Positions 1-7,536 of a stretch of DNA of 13,238 nt are shown piece by piece (the stretch's first letter is position 1; every line of letters begins with the position of its first letter). The stretch lies in contig DATJDB010000137.1 in NCBI GenBank assembly GCA_035497635.1, forward strand, positions 1 through 13,238, given 5' to 3'. The notes under the pieces are model-generated. The model saw only the letters and a list, made by a program, of their open reading frames with translations. It was not told the origin of the DNA and searched no databases. The DNA is from Serpens sp035497635. GTDB taxonomy: Bacteria > Pseudomonadota > Gammaproteobacteria > Pseudomonadales > Pseudomonadaceae. A program made the position numbers and the translations under genes.

Positions 1-2882
1 GCCTTGGCCTCGGCGTCGATCACCGGACCGATATCCACCGCCAACTGGTCGGGATTACCGATCCGATATTCGGCCATGGCGCCCTTGAGCATGGTGAGGA
101 TGCGATCGGCGACGTCCTCCTGCAGGCACAGCACGCGCAGCGCCGAGCAGCGCTGCCCGGCGCTGTCGAAGGCCGAGGTGACCACGTCGGTGACCACCTG
201 CTCGGCCAGCGCCGAGGAGTCGACGATCATGGCGTTCTGGCCGCCGGTTTCGGCGATCAGCGGCACCGGACGCCCTCGGGCATCCAGGCGGCCGGCAAGG
301 TTGCCGGCGATCAGCCGCGCCACTTCGGTGGAGCCGGTGAAGATCACCCCTTTCACCCGTTCGTCACGCACCAGCGCATCGCCCACATCCTCGCCGCGCC
401 CCGGCAGCAACTGCAACACGCCACGCGGCACACCGGCCTGGTGCAGCAGATGCACCGCCTGGGTGGCGATCAGCGGGGTCTGTTCCGCCGGCTTGGCCAG
501 CACCGTATTGCCTGCGGCCAGCGCGGCGGCCACCTGGCCGGTGAAGATCGCCAGCGGGAAGTTCCAAGGGCTGATGCACACCACCGGACCGAGCGGCCGG
601 TGGGTGTCGTTGGCGAAGTCGGCGCGTACCTGGGCGGCGTAATAGCGCAGGAAATCCACCGCCTCGCGCACCTCGCCGATGGCGTTGGCGAAGGTCTTGC
701 CGGCCTCGCGCACGGTGATGCCAATCAGCGCCTGTAGATCGCCCTCGAACAGGTCGGCGGCCCGCTCCAGAATTTCCGCACGATGGTCGGGCTGCATGGC
801 CTGCCAGCCGGCGCCGGCACGCTCGGCGGCAGCGACGGCGTTATTCACATCCGCGAGACTGGCCAGTTGCACCTCGCCGACCCGATCCCGATGGTCCGCC
901 GGGTTCAGCACCGGCAGTGCCTGGCCACCCTCGACCGGGCCATCCAGCAGCGGTTCGGCCCGCCAGTCGACGTGGGCGCCGGCCAGCAGCGCACCGGACA
1001 ACGAACCCAGGCGATGTTCGTTGGACAGGTCGAGGCCGGAAGAATTGAGCCGCGCCTCGCCGTACAGCTGGCGCGGCAGCGGAATGCGTGGGTGCGGCTG
1101 GCCCAGAGCGCCCTCCCGCGCCGCCAGGCCTTCTGCCTTGGCCACCGGGTCTTCGACCAGCTCGCGCAGGTTCACGTCCGGGTCGGCGATCAGATTGACG
1201 AACGAGGTGTTGGCGCCGTTTTCCAGCAGGCGGCGCACCAGGTAGGCCAGCAGCGTTTCATGGGTGCCGACCGGCGCGTAGATACGGCACGGGCGGTTGA
1301 GCTTGCCGTCGGCCACCTTGCCGACCACCTGTTCGTAGAGCGGCTCGCCCATGCCGTGCAGGCACTGGAATTCGTACTGGCCGGGGTAGTAGTTGTGACC
1401 GGCCAGGTGGTAAATGGTGGCCATGGTATGGGCGTTGTGGGTGGCGAACTGCGGGAAGATGGCGTCCGGCGCGGCCAGCAGCTTGCGCGCGCAGGCGATG
1501 TAGGACACATCGGTGTACACCTTGCGGGTAAATACTGGGTAACCCTCCAGGCCGTCCACCTGGGCGCGCTTGATCTCGCTGTCCCAATAGGCGCCCTTGA
1601 CCAGGCGGATCATCAGCCGGTGCCCGCTGCGCCGCGCCAGGTCGATCAGGTAGTCGATCACATGGAAACAGCGTTTCTGGTAGCCCTGGATGACAAAGCC
1701 GATACCGTTCCAGCCGCGCAGCGTGGGCTCGAAGCACAGGCGTTCCAGCAGATCGAGGGAGATTTCCAGACGGTCGGCTTCCTCGGCGTCGATGTTCAGG
1801 CCGATGTCGTACTGCCGCGCCAGCTGGGTCAGGGACAGTACGCGCGGGTACAACTCGTTGTTCACCCGCTCGTATTGCGTCCGGCTGTAGCGCGGGTGCA
1901 GGGCGGAGAGCTTGATGGAAATGCCGGGGCCCTCGTGGATGCCTCGCCCGCTGGAAGCCTTGCCAATGGCGTGGATGGCCTGCTCATAGGAGGCTAGGTA
2001 GCGCAGCGCGTCGTCCTCGGTGAGGGCCGCCTCGCCGAGCATGTCGTAGGAGTAGCGGAAGCCTCTGGCTTCCATCTTGCCGGCGTTGGCCAGGGCCTCG
2101 CCGATGGTTTCGCCGGTGACGAACTGCTCGCCCATCATGCGCATGGCCATGTCCACGCCCTTGCGGATCACCGGCTCGCCGCCCTTGCCGATCAGGCGGT
2201 TAAGGGCATTGGAGAGTCCCGTTTCGGTGTGCGTGGACACCAGCCGCCCGGTGAATAGCAGCCCCCAGGAGGCGGCGTTGACGAATAGCGAGGGACTCTG
2301 GCCGAGATGCTGCTGCCAGTTGCCGGCGCTGATCTTGTCGCGGATCAGCGCATCGCGGGTGCCCTTGTCGGGGATGCGCAGCAGTGCTTCAGCCAGGCAC
2401 ATCAGCGCCACGCCTTCCTGGGAGGACAGCGAGAACTCCTGCAGCAAGCCCTGCACCAGCCCGGCGCGACCCATGCCGGCCTTCTGGTTGCGCAGGGTTT
2501 CCGCCAGCCGGTAGGCCAGGCTGCCGGCCTTGCTGCTCAGTTCGGCGGGCAGACGCGCCTGTTCGACCAGCACCGGCAGCACTTCCGGCTCGGGTCGCCG
2601 GTAGGCGGCAGTAATGGCCTCGCGCAGCACGGATTGCGGATGCACGCTTTCGGCGAAGGCGAGGAAGGGCTCGTGATGGGCATCCTCCCGCTCGACCTCT
2701 TCAGGCTCCTCCAGCAGGGTTTCTTCGGGGGCATCGGCCAGCTCGCCCCGTTCGATCTGCTCCATGTAGCGGTGGATGGCCTGACGGATCAGCCAGTTCG
2801 GCGAACGGTCGATCCGGCGGGCGGCGGCTTCGAGCCGCGCGCGGGTGGTGTCGTCGAGTTTCACGCCATACGTGCTGCTCAT
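1..2882 (-). CDS. putA: Bifunctional proline dehydrogenase / P5C dehydrogenase PutA (C-terminus beyond window)
   Basis: PutA oxidises proline to P5C with FAD, passing electrons to the respiratory chain, and then oxidises glutamate semialdehyde to glutamate with NAD+. It works at the inner membrane. Residues 1-960 are visible and the frame runs off the left edge; E. coli PutA has 1320 residues, so about 350 are missing. Residues 1-47 form a ribbon-helix-helix DNA-binding domain (GVKLDD...RIDRSPNWLIRQAI), so this is a trifunctional, autoregulatory type. The proline dehydrogenase barrel contains SIKLSALHPRY with Lys324 and the YLVRRLLENGANT motif with Arg550/Arg551, equivalent to E. coli K329 and R555/R556. 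The P5C dehydrogenase part shows PWNFPLA, FTGSTEVA, ETGGQNA and GQRCSA with catalytic Cys912. The start is set by GGAGGG six bases upstream of the ATG. A possible -10 (TACACT, 2956-2951) has no good -35, which would fit an activator-dependent promoter. Nothing suggests a pseudogene; the truncation is the window edge. Confidence 0.98.
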   Translation of the reverse strand, partial: MSSTYGVKLDDTTRARLEAAARRIDRSPNWLIRQAIHRYMEQIERGELADAPEETLLEEPEEVEREDAHHEPFLAFAESVHPQSVLREAITAAYRRPEPEVLPVLVEQARLPAELSSKAGSLAYRLAETLRNQKAGMGRAGLVQGLLQEFSLSSQEGVALMCLAEALLRIPDKGTRDALIRDKISAGNWQQHLGQSPSLFVNAASWGLLFTGRLVSTHTETGLSNALNRLIGKGGEPVIRKGVDMAMRMMGEQFVTGETIGEALANAGKMEARGFRYSYDMLGEAALTEDDALRYLASYEQAIHAIGKASSGRGIHEGPGISIKLSALHPRYSRTQYERVNNELYPRVLSLTQLARQYDIGLNIDAEEADRLEISLDLLERLCFEPTLRGWNGIGFVIQGYQKRCFHVIDYLIDLARRSGHRLMIRLVKGAYWDSEIKRAQVDGLEGYPVFTRKVYTDVSYIACARKLLAAPDAIFPQFATHNAHTMATIYHLAGHNYYPGQYEFQCLHGMGEPLYEQVVGKVADGKLNRPCRIYAPVGTHETLLAYLVRRLLENGANTSFVNLIADPDVNLRELVEDPVAKAEGLAAREGALGQPHPRIPLPRQLYGEARLNSSGLDLSNEHRLGSLSGALLAGAHVDWRAEPLLDGPVEGGQALPVLNPADHRDRVGEVQLASLADVNNAVAAAERAGAGWQAMQPDHRAEILERAADLFEGDLQALIGITVREAGKTFANAIGEVREAVDFLRYYAAQVRADFANDTHRPLGPVVCISPWNFPLAIFTGQVAAALAAGNTVLAKPAEQTPLIATQAVHLLHQAGVPRGVLQLLPGRGEDVGDALVRDERVKGVIFTGSTEVARLIAGNLAGRLDARGRPVPLIAETGGQNAMIVDSSALAEQVVTDVVTSAFDSAGQRCSALRVLCLQEDVADRILTMLKGAMAEYRIGNPDQLAVDIGPVIDAEAK

Positions 2883-2996
2883 GCTCTGCCCTCCGAACCC
2901 TGATGTCGGTACCCCGGCGCTGGGATGGCCTGCGGCCCGGCTGCTCATCCAGTGTAGCTTTCGGAAAAGCGTCGGGGACGGAGGGCGCGCGGACAG

Positions 2997-3069
2997 CTGT
3001 GGGAGCGGACTTGTCCGCGAGCTTTTGCAGGCCGCACCCAAGAGCTCGCGAATGAATTCGCTCCCACAG
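2997..3069. repeat. Inverted pair of REP elements (BIME-like) between alkB and putA
   Basis: Two copies of a GTGG-headed palindromic repeat face each other. The left copy (2997-3026) reads CTGTGGGAGCG, then a hairpin, then CGCGAGC. The right copy (3040-3069) is the same element on the minus strand. The hairpin stems are GCGGAC/GTCCGC on the left and GCGAAT/ATTCGC on the right, so bases changed while pairing was kept. This head matches the widespread Pseudomonas REP type (GTGGGAGC...). The pair lies just downstream of the alkB stop codon and about 115 bases upstream of putA. It could stabilise alkB mRNA ends or bind IHF or gyrase; a role is not shown. There is no U-tract, so it is not a typical intrinsic terminator. 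Confidence 0.85.
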
Positions 3070-3079
3070 TCTGGAATGC

Positions 3080-3739
3080 TCAACCGGCGCGGCGAAAGGT
3101 CAGGTTGATGCGTTGCGCGCCCAGCAGCGGATGCTGGCCGTCCTTGAGCGCCAGAACGCCGTGGTAGCGCAGGCGGTCAACGCCACCCCAGGCCAGCACG
3201 TCGCCATGCAACAGCGAGACGCGCTCGGGCTTGTCGGTACGCCGCATCCCACCAAACTGAAAGGTGGCTGGCAGGCCTAGGGATATCGACACGATGGGCG
3301 CGCTGAAGTCACGCTCGTCCTTGTCCTGATGCAGCGACAGGCGCGCACCCGGCAGGTAGCGGTTGATCAGGCAGGCATCGGGCACGAAAGCCGGGAAGCC
3401 GGCTTCGGCGGCGGCCTGTTCTGCCAGTTCTCGGAACGCCGCCGGCATGGCCGGCCACGGCTGGCCGGTGTCGGGATCGCTCGGGCTGTAGCGGTAGCCG
3501 TGGCGGTCGCTGATCCAGCCGAGCGGGCCGCAGTTGCTCTGCGCCACCGACATGCGCAGGCCGCCGGGCGTGAACATGTGGCGAAAGGGGGCGGCGGCCT
3601 CGATCAGCGGCAGTTCGGCGAGCAACGTTTCGATCCAGGGAAGAGCGAAGCCGCGCAGCAGCCAGGTGGCGGGGCCGAGTTGCCGGCGGCCGGATTGGAT
3701 GGGGTCGGGGAACAGGTCGGCGGTCGGGAACATCGGCAT
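3080..3739 (-). CDS. alkB: Alpha-ketoglutarate-dependent DNA/RNA dealkylase AlkB
   Basis: AlkB uses Fe(II), O2 and 2-oxoglutarate to remove methyl groups oxidatively from 1-methyladenine and 3-methylcytosine in DNA and RNA. The protein has 219 residues (E. coli AlkB has 216) and aligns along its whole length. The iron ligands are His137 and Asp139 in LSLHQDKDE and His193 in YHGVLAL. The 2-oxoglutarate-binding arginines are Arg210 and Arg216 in QRINLTFR. Other family segments are FTPGG, NCGPLGW and DACLINRY. The ATG at 3739 is chosen because GGAGG lies six bases upstream; the frame stays open to 3952, but that part runs into REP repeats and has no homology to AlkB. The gene has its own candidate promoter (3770-3797) and is not linked to ada in this window. 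No SOS or Ada box was recognised. Confidence 0.96.
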   Translation of the reverse strand: MPMFPTADLFPDPIQSGRRQLGPATWLLRGFALPWIETLLAELPLIEAAAPFRHMFTPGGLRMSVAQSNCGPLGWISDRHGYRYSPSDPDTGQPWPAMPAAFRELAEQAAAEAGFPAFVPDACLINRYLPGARLSLHQDKDERDFSAPIVSISLGLPATFQFGGMRRTDKPERVSLLHGDVLAWGGVDRLRYHGVLALKDGQHPLLGAQRINLTFRRAG

Positions 3740-3769
3740 GGCTGGCCTCCGGAGCGCGGAGATGCGGCA

Positions 3770-3797
3770 AGTGTAACCTCGGAGGGGAACGCGTGAA
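3770..3797 (-). promoter_or_regulatory. Candidate sigma70-type promoter of alkB
   Basis: Reading on the minus strand, TTCACG (3797-3792) and TACACT (3775-3770) are separated by 16 bases. Each matches four of six consensus positions. Transcription would begin near 3763, about 24 bases before the alkB ATG. The site lies between the REP cluster and the gene, which is where a promoter would be expected. The call rests on pattern matching only. Confidence 0.4.
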
Positions 3798-3817
3798 CCG
3801 ATGGCCAGCACCGAACC

Positions 3818-4040
3818 CTGTGGGGCCGGCTTTATGTCGGCCAGCGGAGTCAGGGTCCGCGCTGAGCTTTGTGCCCACCAGCGTCGGCCGGCCCGGCTCC
3901 ACAGGCTCGCAGAGGCGTAGGGCGGGTGAAACCCGCCATGCTTGACCGTCACCGCACCAGGCGGCGGGTTGCACCCGCCCTACCCGGCTGTCAGGCGATG
4001 CCGTGGCCGTCGGCCGGGATGAACCCGGCCCCACACAGGC
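3818..4040. repeat. Cluster of five REP-type palindromes between xanP and alkB
   Basis: The 312-base gap between alkB and xanP (3740-4051) holds the alkB promoter region and this repeat cluster, and no gene that I can support. Units A (3818-3843, plus), B (3882-3904, minus) and E (4008-4036, minus) share a head like CTGTGGGGCCGG followed by a GC stem (for example GCCGGC/GTCGGC). Units C (3917-3937, plus) and D (3963-3983, minus) are a second family with a GTAGGGCGGGT head and a near-perfect stem GGCGGGT/ACCCGCC. A/B and C/D are inverted pairs. GTGG or GTAG followed by a hairpin is the described hallmark of REPs associated with RAYT transposases. No RAYT gene is in the window. Confidence 0.8.
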
Positions 4041-4051
4041 TTGTGGCGCCG

Positions 4052-5431
4052 TCAACGCGCCGCGTCAGCCGGCTTGTTGATTTCCGGCAGGAACCAGTTC
4101 ATCACCAGGGCACAGATACCGCCGGTGGCCACGCCGGATTCCAGCACGCTGCGCAGGCCGGCCGGCAGGTGGGCGAGGAATTCCGGCACTTGGGAGAAGC
4201 CCAGGCCGAGGGCCAGCGACACGGAGATGATCAGCAGCGCGCGGCGGTCCAGGTCGATGCCGGCGAGGATGTTGATGCCGGCCGCCGCCACGGCGCCGAA
4301 CATCACCAGCGCCGCGCCGCCGAGCACCGGCTCGGGCACCGCCTGCAGCACGCCGGCCACCGCCGGGAACAGGCCGAGGATCACCAGCATGGCGGCCAGC
4401 CACATGCCGATGTAGCGGCTGGCGATGCCGGTGAGCTGGATGATGCCGTTGTTCTGGGCGAACACCGAGCTGGGGAAGGTGTTGAAGAAGCCGGCCAGCA
4501 GCGAGTTGGCGCCGTTGACCAGCACGCCGCCCCTGATGCGCTGCATCCACAGCGGGCCTTCCACCGGCTGGCGGGAGATCTTGCTGGTGGCAGTCACGTC
4601 GCCGATGGCTTCCAGCGAGGTCACCAGATAGATCACCACCATGGGGATGAACAGGCTCCAGGACCAGCCCAGGCCGAAGTGCAGCGGCATCGGCACCTGG
4701 AACAGGTCAGCCTCGCGCATGCCGGTGAAGTCCAGGCGGCCCAGGCAGCCGGCCAGCGCATAGCCGGCGGCCAGGGCGATGATGATGGCGCAGCTGCGCA
4801 GCCAGACCACCGGGATGCGGTTGAGAATGACGATCAGCGCCAGCACCACACCGGAGAGCAGCAGGTTCTCGCTGTTGGCGAAGGTGCCGTCGCCCATGGC
4901 CGCGTAACCGCCGCCCATGCTGATCAGGCCGACCTTGATCAGCGTCAGGCCGATCATCAGCACCACGATGCCGGTCACCAGCGGCGTGATCAGCCGCTTC
5001 ACGAATGGCAGCACGCGGGAGACGCCCATCTCGATGAACGAGCCGGCGATGACCACGCCGAAGATGGCCGCCATCACCGCCTCGACCGGCGTGCCCTGGC
5101 CAACCATCAGCACACCGCCGGCAATCAGCGGGCCGACAAAATTGAAGCTGGTGCCCTGCACGATCAGCAAGCCCGCGCCGAACGGTCCGAAGCGGCGGCA
5201 TTGTACAAAGGTGGCGATACCGGAGATCACCAGCGACATGGAGACGATGATGTTGGTGTCGCGCGGCGACACGCCGATGGCCTGGCAGATCAGCAGTCCG
5301 GGAGTGACGATCGGCACGATGATCGCCAGCAGATGCTGCAGCGCGGCGAGGAAGGCGATCCAGGGGCGCGGGCGGTCGTTCAGTCCGTAGACCAGACCGT
5401 GACGCGGTTCGGGAAGCGTGGGGGAAGTCAT
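4052..5431 (-). CDS. xanP: XanP-type xanthine permease (NCS2 family)
   Basis: This is an inner-membrane proton symporter of the nucleobase-cation symporter-2 (NAT) family, most like E. coli XanP and less like XanQ or the uric acid carrier UacT. It has 459 residues (E. coli XanP has 463) with about 14 hydrophobic segments. Family marks are the TM1 histidine His33 (LQHLLAI), QGTSFNFV at 92-99, Glu274 in SLEAIGDVTATS, Asn306 in GGVLVNGANS and the NAT signature QNNGIIQLTG at 326-335. XanP shares QGTSFNF and the NG in the GGVL motif, whereas XanQ has Asn93 and Asp304 there; this favours XanP. The ATG at 5431 has only a weak ribosome binding site, but upstream codons give no homologous sequence. 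The gene is probably a single transcription unit, with a TAGAAT-like -10 near 5460. Xanthine is the most likely substrate; guanine or hypoxanthine cannot be excluded. Confidence 0.92.
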   Translation of the reverse strand: MTSPTLPEPRHGLVYGLNDRPRPWIAFLAALQHLLAIIVPIVTPGLLICQAIGVSPRDTNIIVSMSLVISGIATFVQCRRFGPFGAGLLIVQGTSFNFVGPLIAGGVLMVGQGTPVEAVMAAIFGVVIAGSFIEMGVSRVLPFVKRLITPLVTGIVVLMIGLTLIKVGLISMGGGYAAMGDGTFANSENLLLSGVVLALIVILNRIPVVWLRSCAIIIALAAGYALAGCLGRLDFTGMREADLFQVPMPLHFGLGWSWSLFIPMVVIYLVTSLEAIGDVTATSKISRQPVEGPLWMQRIRGGVLVNGANSLLAGFFNTFPSSVFAQNNGIIQLTGIASRYIGMWLAAMLVILGLFPAVAGVLQAVPEPVLGGAALVMFGAVAAAGINILAGIDLDRRALLIISVSLALGLGFSQVPEFLAHLPAGLRSVLESGVATGGICALVMNWFLPEINKPADAAR

Positions 5432-5507
5432 GGGAGAACCCGGCTGTAAAAAGCGCCGGATTCTACGCCCGACCGGAGGTGGGGGACAGGGTCGGCACGC
5501 TCGATGT

Positions 5508-5533
5508 CGCCTGATTCCGGCCGGACAGAGGCG
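5508..5533. promoter_or_regulatory. Imperfect palindrome upstream of xanP
   Basis: CGCCT (5508-5512) and AGGCG (5529-5533) flank a central TCCGGCCGGA. The site is about 80 bases upstream of the xanP start, a plausible operator position. No regulator is known from the sequence. The surrounding gap 5432-5588 has no other gene. Confidence 0.25.
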
Positions 5534-5588
5534 GAAAGGGAGCAGAACAGCATTGTTCCCGCTACGGCAGTTTTGTTCGGCCCGAATG

Positions 5589-5617
5589 AAAACGCCGCTT
5601 CCAGGGAAGCGGCGTTT
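5589..5617 (-). terminator. Intrinsic terminator of the LPP20 lipoprotein gene/operon
   Basis: AAACGCCGCTTCC and GGAAGCGGCGTTT form a 12-13 bp stem with a very short loop. On the minus strand the stem is followed by TTTT. It begins about 20 bases after the stop codon of the lipoprotein gene and closes the four-gene block. On the plus strand only TTT follows, so it acts best for minus-strand transcription. Confidence 0.85.
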
Positions 5618-5635
5618 AGGCACAGTACAAATCGA

Positions 5636-6196
5636 TTAGCGGGTCGCGTCGATCAGCTCATTCTGGGCCTTGGAGGCGCGGAACTCCTGATAGAGGATGT
5701 CTTCGTCCTGCGGCGACAGCTTGCGCTCGCTCTGCTTGATGATGCTGTCGTACAGGGCCTTGGTGGCCTCCGGCTGGATGGCAACCATGACGCACAGTTG
5801 GCGCTGGCCATCCATATCCACGAAATCAACCTTGACCGCTTTAGATCCCGAAATCTGCTGGTTTGCCACCTGGCGGGATACCGACTCGAAGCTGCTGCCG
5901 ACCTGAGTCTTGCCAGCGGCATCGGTGCGGCTGCCGTAGGTCTTGTCCATCGCCGCGACCTTGAGGTTGATTTCCTTGGTCAGGGCGGCGCGAGCATTGG
6001 CGGTAGCCTGGGAGCGATCGATGCTGAAGTTACCACTGGAATTCACGCAGTCGGTGGCTGCAATGCCGCCTTCGACGACGGGCGCCATCACCCAGTCCGG
6101 CAGGCTGGAGGTTGGGGCAGCGGGCTTGGAACCGCAACCGGTCAATACGGCGGCGGTGAGGGCGGTCAGGCAAAACAGCGAAGAGAAACGCTTCAT
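5636..6196 (-). CDS. LPP20-family outer-membrane lipoprotein, FlgP-like
   Basis: The protein has 186 residues. A lipoprotein signal ends in LTGC with the acylated Cys21, followed by Gly-Ser; there is no Asp at +2, so it should be sorted to the outer membrane. After a short linker, LPDWVMAP opens an LPP20-type domain (about residues 32-160), with the helical part TANARAALTKEINLKV and a later strand RQLCVMVAI. Two cysteines (in TDCVN and QLCVM) could pair. Vibrio and Campylobacter FlgP, which build the outer-membrane H-ring or basal disk of the flagellum, are lipoproteins of this family; the overall pattern fits FlgP, but LPP20 proteins also have other roles. The start is supported by AGGGAG six bases upstream. 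It lies 72 bases after the transglycosylase gene in the same direction and is followed by a terminator, so it is the last gene of the block. Confidence 0.85.
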   Translation of the reverse strand: MKRFSSLFCLTALTAAVLTGCGSKPAAPTSSLPDWVMAPVVEGGIAATDCVNSSGNFSIDRSQATANARAALTKEINLKVAAMDKTYGSRTDAAGKTQVGSSFESVSRQVANQQISGSKAVKVDFVDMDGQRQLCVMVAIQPEATKALYDSIIKQSERKLSPQDEDILYQEFRASKAQNELIDATR

Positions 6197-6268
6197 GAGG
6201 AACTCCCTGGGACTTCAGCGGTAAGTCGGCGGCACAACGCCACCAACCAATAAGTGTTTTCGAGACAT

Positions 6269-7471
6269 TTACAGCGACCGGTAACTCGGCAGGCGCGAGG
6301 CGACACGCTGGAGGTAATTGCGGGTTTCCTCGTAGGGCAGCCGGGCGCGCATATGCTCGAAGTTGGCCTTGGGCGACAGGCGATTGATCTGCTCCGCCGC
6401 CTTGTTGATGTTGGTGGTGCCTATATAGCTGCGGGCCACATTACCGGCCCCGGTGTTGTAGGCAGCGATGGCACAATACAAACGACTTTCCGGGTCCTTG
6501 ATGGCCTTCAGATAGCGGGTTTGCAGCAGGTTGAGATAGGCCGCGCCAAGCTGGATGTTCTTGGCGGAATCGTACAGGTAGGACGGCGCCACGACGCGCG
6601 ACTTGCCGTAGACCAGTTCGGTCGCATCCTTGCCCGCCGAGCCCGGCACAATCTGCATCAGGCCATATGCCGGAACCGGCGAACGCGCCAGCGGATTGAA
6701 GGCGCTTTCGGTGTGCATTACCGCCAGGATCAGCGCGGGCTCGATCTTCCAGCGGCTGCCCTGCTCTCGCGCCTCGGCGAGGAATTCCCGGGCCTTGCTC
6801 GCGGGGCGCTGCTCCGGCAGGGGCACCGAAATGGTCACCAGGCCGTTGCCTTGTGTGGTCTGGGCCTGCTCGATGAGTTGCTCGGAGACCTGACGGACCT
6901 CCCGATCGGACGGCGCCGGGGAACTGAACAGCTCGCTGAGCACCGCCTTGGCCTCGCCCGCCGAGCGCTCAACCAATCCTGGTGCGGCCTGGCTGACCGC
7001 CTGCTCAACCGCCGTGGTCAGCGGGTCATTACGGGCGGCGTCGGCCACATCGGTGGAAAGCAGACCGCGCATTTCGCTCAGCAGGCGCGCCCGGTCGGGC
7101 ACTCCGGCTTCCGGACGGAAGCTCAGGGTGATGCGGTTCGCCTCGAAATCCACCACGCGCTGTACCGTCTGATCACCGCTGTACTCGACCCAGCGGGTCT
7201 TGCCGCTCAGTTCGGCATTGCGCCAGTAGGCGGCCAGTTCTCGCTGACGCTCAAGCACCGCCGCCTTATAGCTGTCGCTGTAAGCGGCGAAGCCGGCGGC
7301 CAGCTCACGCTGATAGGCTTCGAACTCGGCGCCACGGGTAGCCGCGAATTCCTGCCGCTGCCCCTGCTGCGAACGACGAAACGCCTCGAACTCGCTTTCG
7401 GCCCGGGCGCCGGTCAGTGCCAGCCCGGCCAACGCGCCGAGTGACGTGGTAAGGAAAGAACGTCTGTCCAT
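6269..7471 (-). CDS. MltC-type lytic transglycosylase with Tat-like signal peptide
   Basis: This is a periplasmic enzyme that should cleave the glycan strands of murein with formation of 1,6-anhydro-MurNAc. It has 400 residues. The N-terminus DRRSFLTTSLGALAGLAL followed by ARA is a twin-arginine-type signal, with cleavage near residue 24. Residues 26-83 are charged and helical, with a loosely repeated FEAF/FEAY pattern. Residues 90-240 resemble the N-terminal MltC domain (DUF3393; for example WVEYSG...VDFEANRITLSF). The SLT domain (about 241-400) carries catalytic Glu255 in HTESAFNP, then YGLMQIVP (269-276) and AYNTGAGNV (337-345), closely following E. coli MltC. Unlike E. coli MltC it has no lipobox cysteine, so it should be soluble. 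Its ATG lies only 22 bases after a strong terminator. The flagellar neighbourhood suggests local wall opening, but general wall remodelling is also possible. Confidence 0.88.
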   Translation of the reverse strand: MDRRSFLTTSLGALAGLALTGARAESEFEAFRRSQQGQRQEFAATRGAEFEAYQRELAAGFAAYSDSYKAAVLERQRELAAYWRNAELSGKTRWVEYSGDQTVQRVVDFEANRITLSFRPEAGVPDRARLLSEMRGLLSTDVADAARNDPLTTAVEQAVSQAAPGLVERSAGEAKAVLSELFSSPAPSDREVRQVSEQLIEQAQTTQGNGLVTISVPLPEQRPASKAREFLAEAREQGSRWKIEPALILAVMHTESAFNPLARSPVPAYGLMQIVPGSAGKDATELVYGKSRVVAPSYLYDSAKNIQLGAAYLNLLQTRYLKAIKDPESRLYCAIAAYNTGAGNVARSYIGTTNINKAAEQINRLSPKANFEHMRARLPYEETRNYLQRVASRLPSYRSL

Positions 7472-7492
7472 CTGCTACCGCTTCCTGAATGC

Positions 7493-7529
7493 AAAAGGCC
7501 TGACACCCGCACGTGGCGGGTGTCAGGCT
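7493..7529 (-). terminator. Strong intrinsic terminator inside the four-gene block
   Basis: CCTGACACCCGC (7499-7510) and GCGGGTGTCAGG (7516-7527) form a perfect 12 bp stem around the loop ACGTG, and an outer G-C pair extends it. On the minus strand the stem is followed by CTTTTGC. It lies between the stop codon of the CsgG-like lipoprotein gene (7537) and the ATG of the transglycosylase gene (7471). It should end most transcripts of the two upstream genes and let some through to the two downstream genes. Confidence 0.85.
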
Positions 7530-7536
7530 AGACGGA

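Noticed and set aside
783..1997. 404-residue plus-strand frame inside putA
   Set aside because: It is a shadow of PutA, whose catalytic motifs are all on the minus strand.
1..2882. putA as a truncated pseudogene
   Set aside because: The frame is intact to the very edge of the window and all visible active-site residues are present; the missing end is simply outside.
2883..2996. PutA operator boxes upstream of putA
   Set aside because: Only one partial GTTGCA-like match was seen, inside a REP unit at about 3024, which is not enough to call an operator.
3740..3952. Upstream extension of AlkB to 3952
   Set aside because: The added residues run through REP units and a promoter-like site and do not match AlkB; a strong ribosome binding site marks 3739.
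3818..4040. Possible CRISPR array
   Set aside because: The repeats are palindromic, inverted, irregularly spaced and of two families, with no cas genes nearby; they are REP elements.
3869..5449. 526-residue open frame on the plus strand opposite xanP
   Set aside because: It is rich in His, Gln, Asp and Ala without any domain, and is the antisense of a clear membrane transporter in high-GC DNA.
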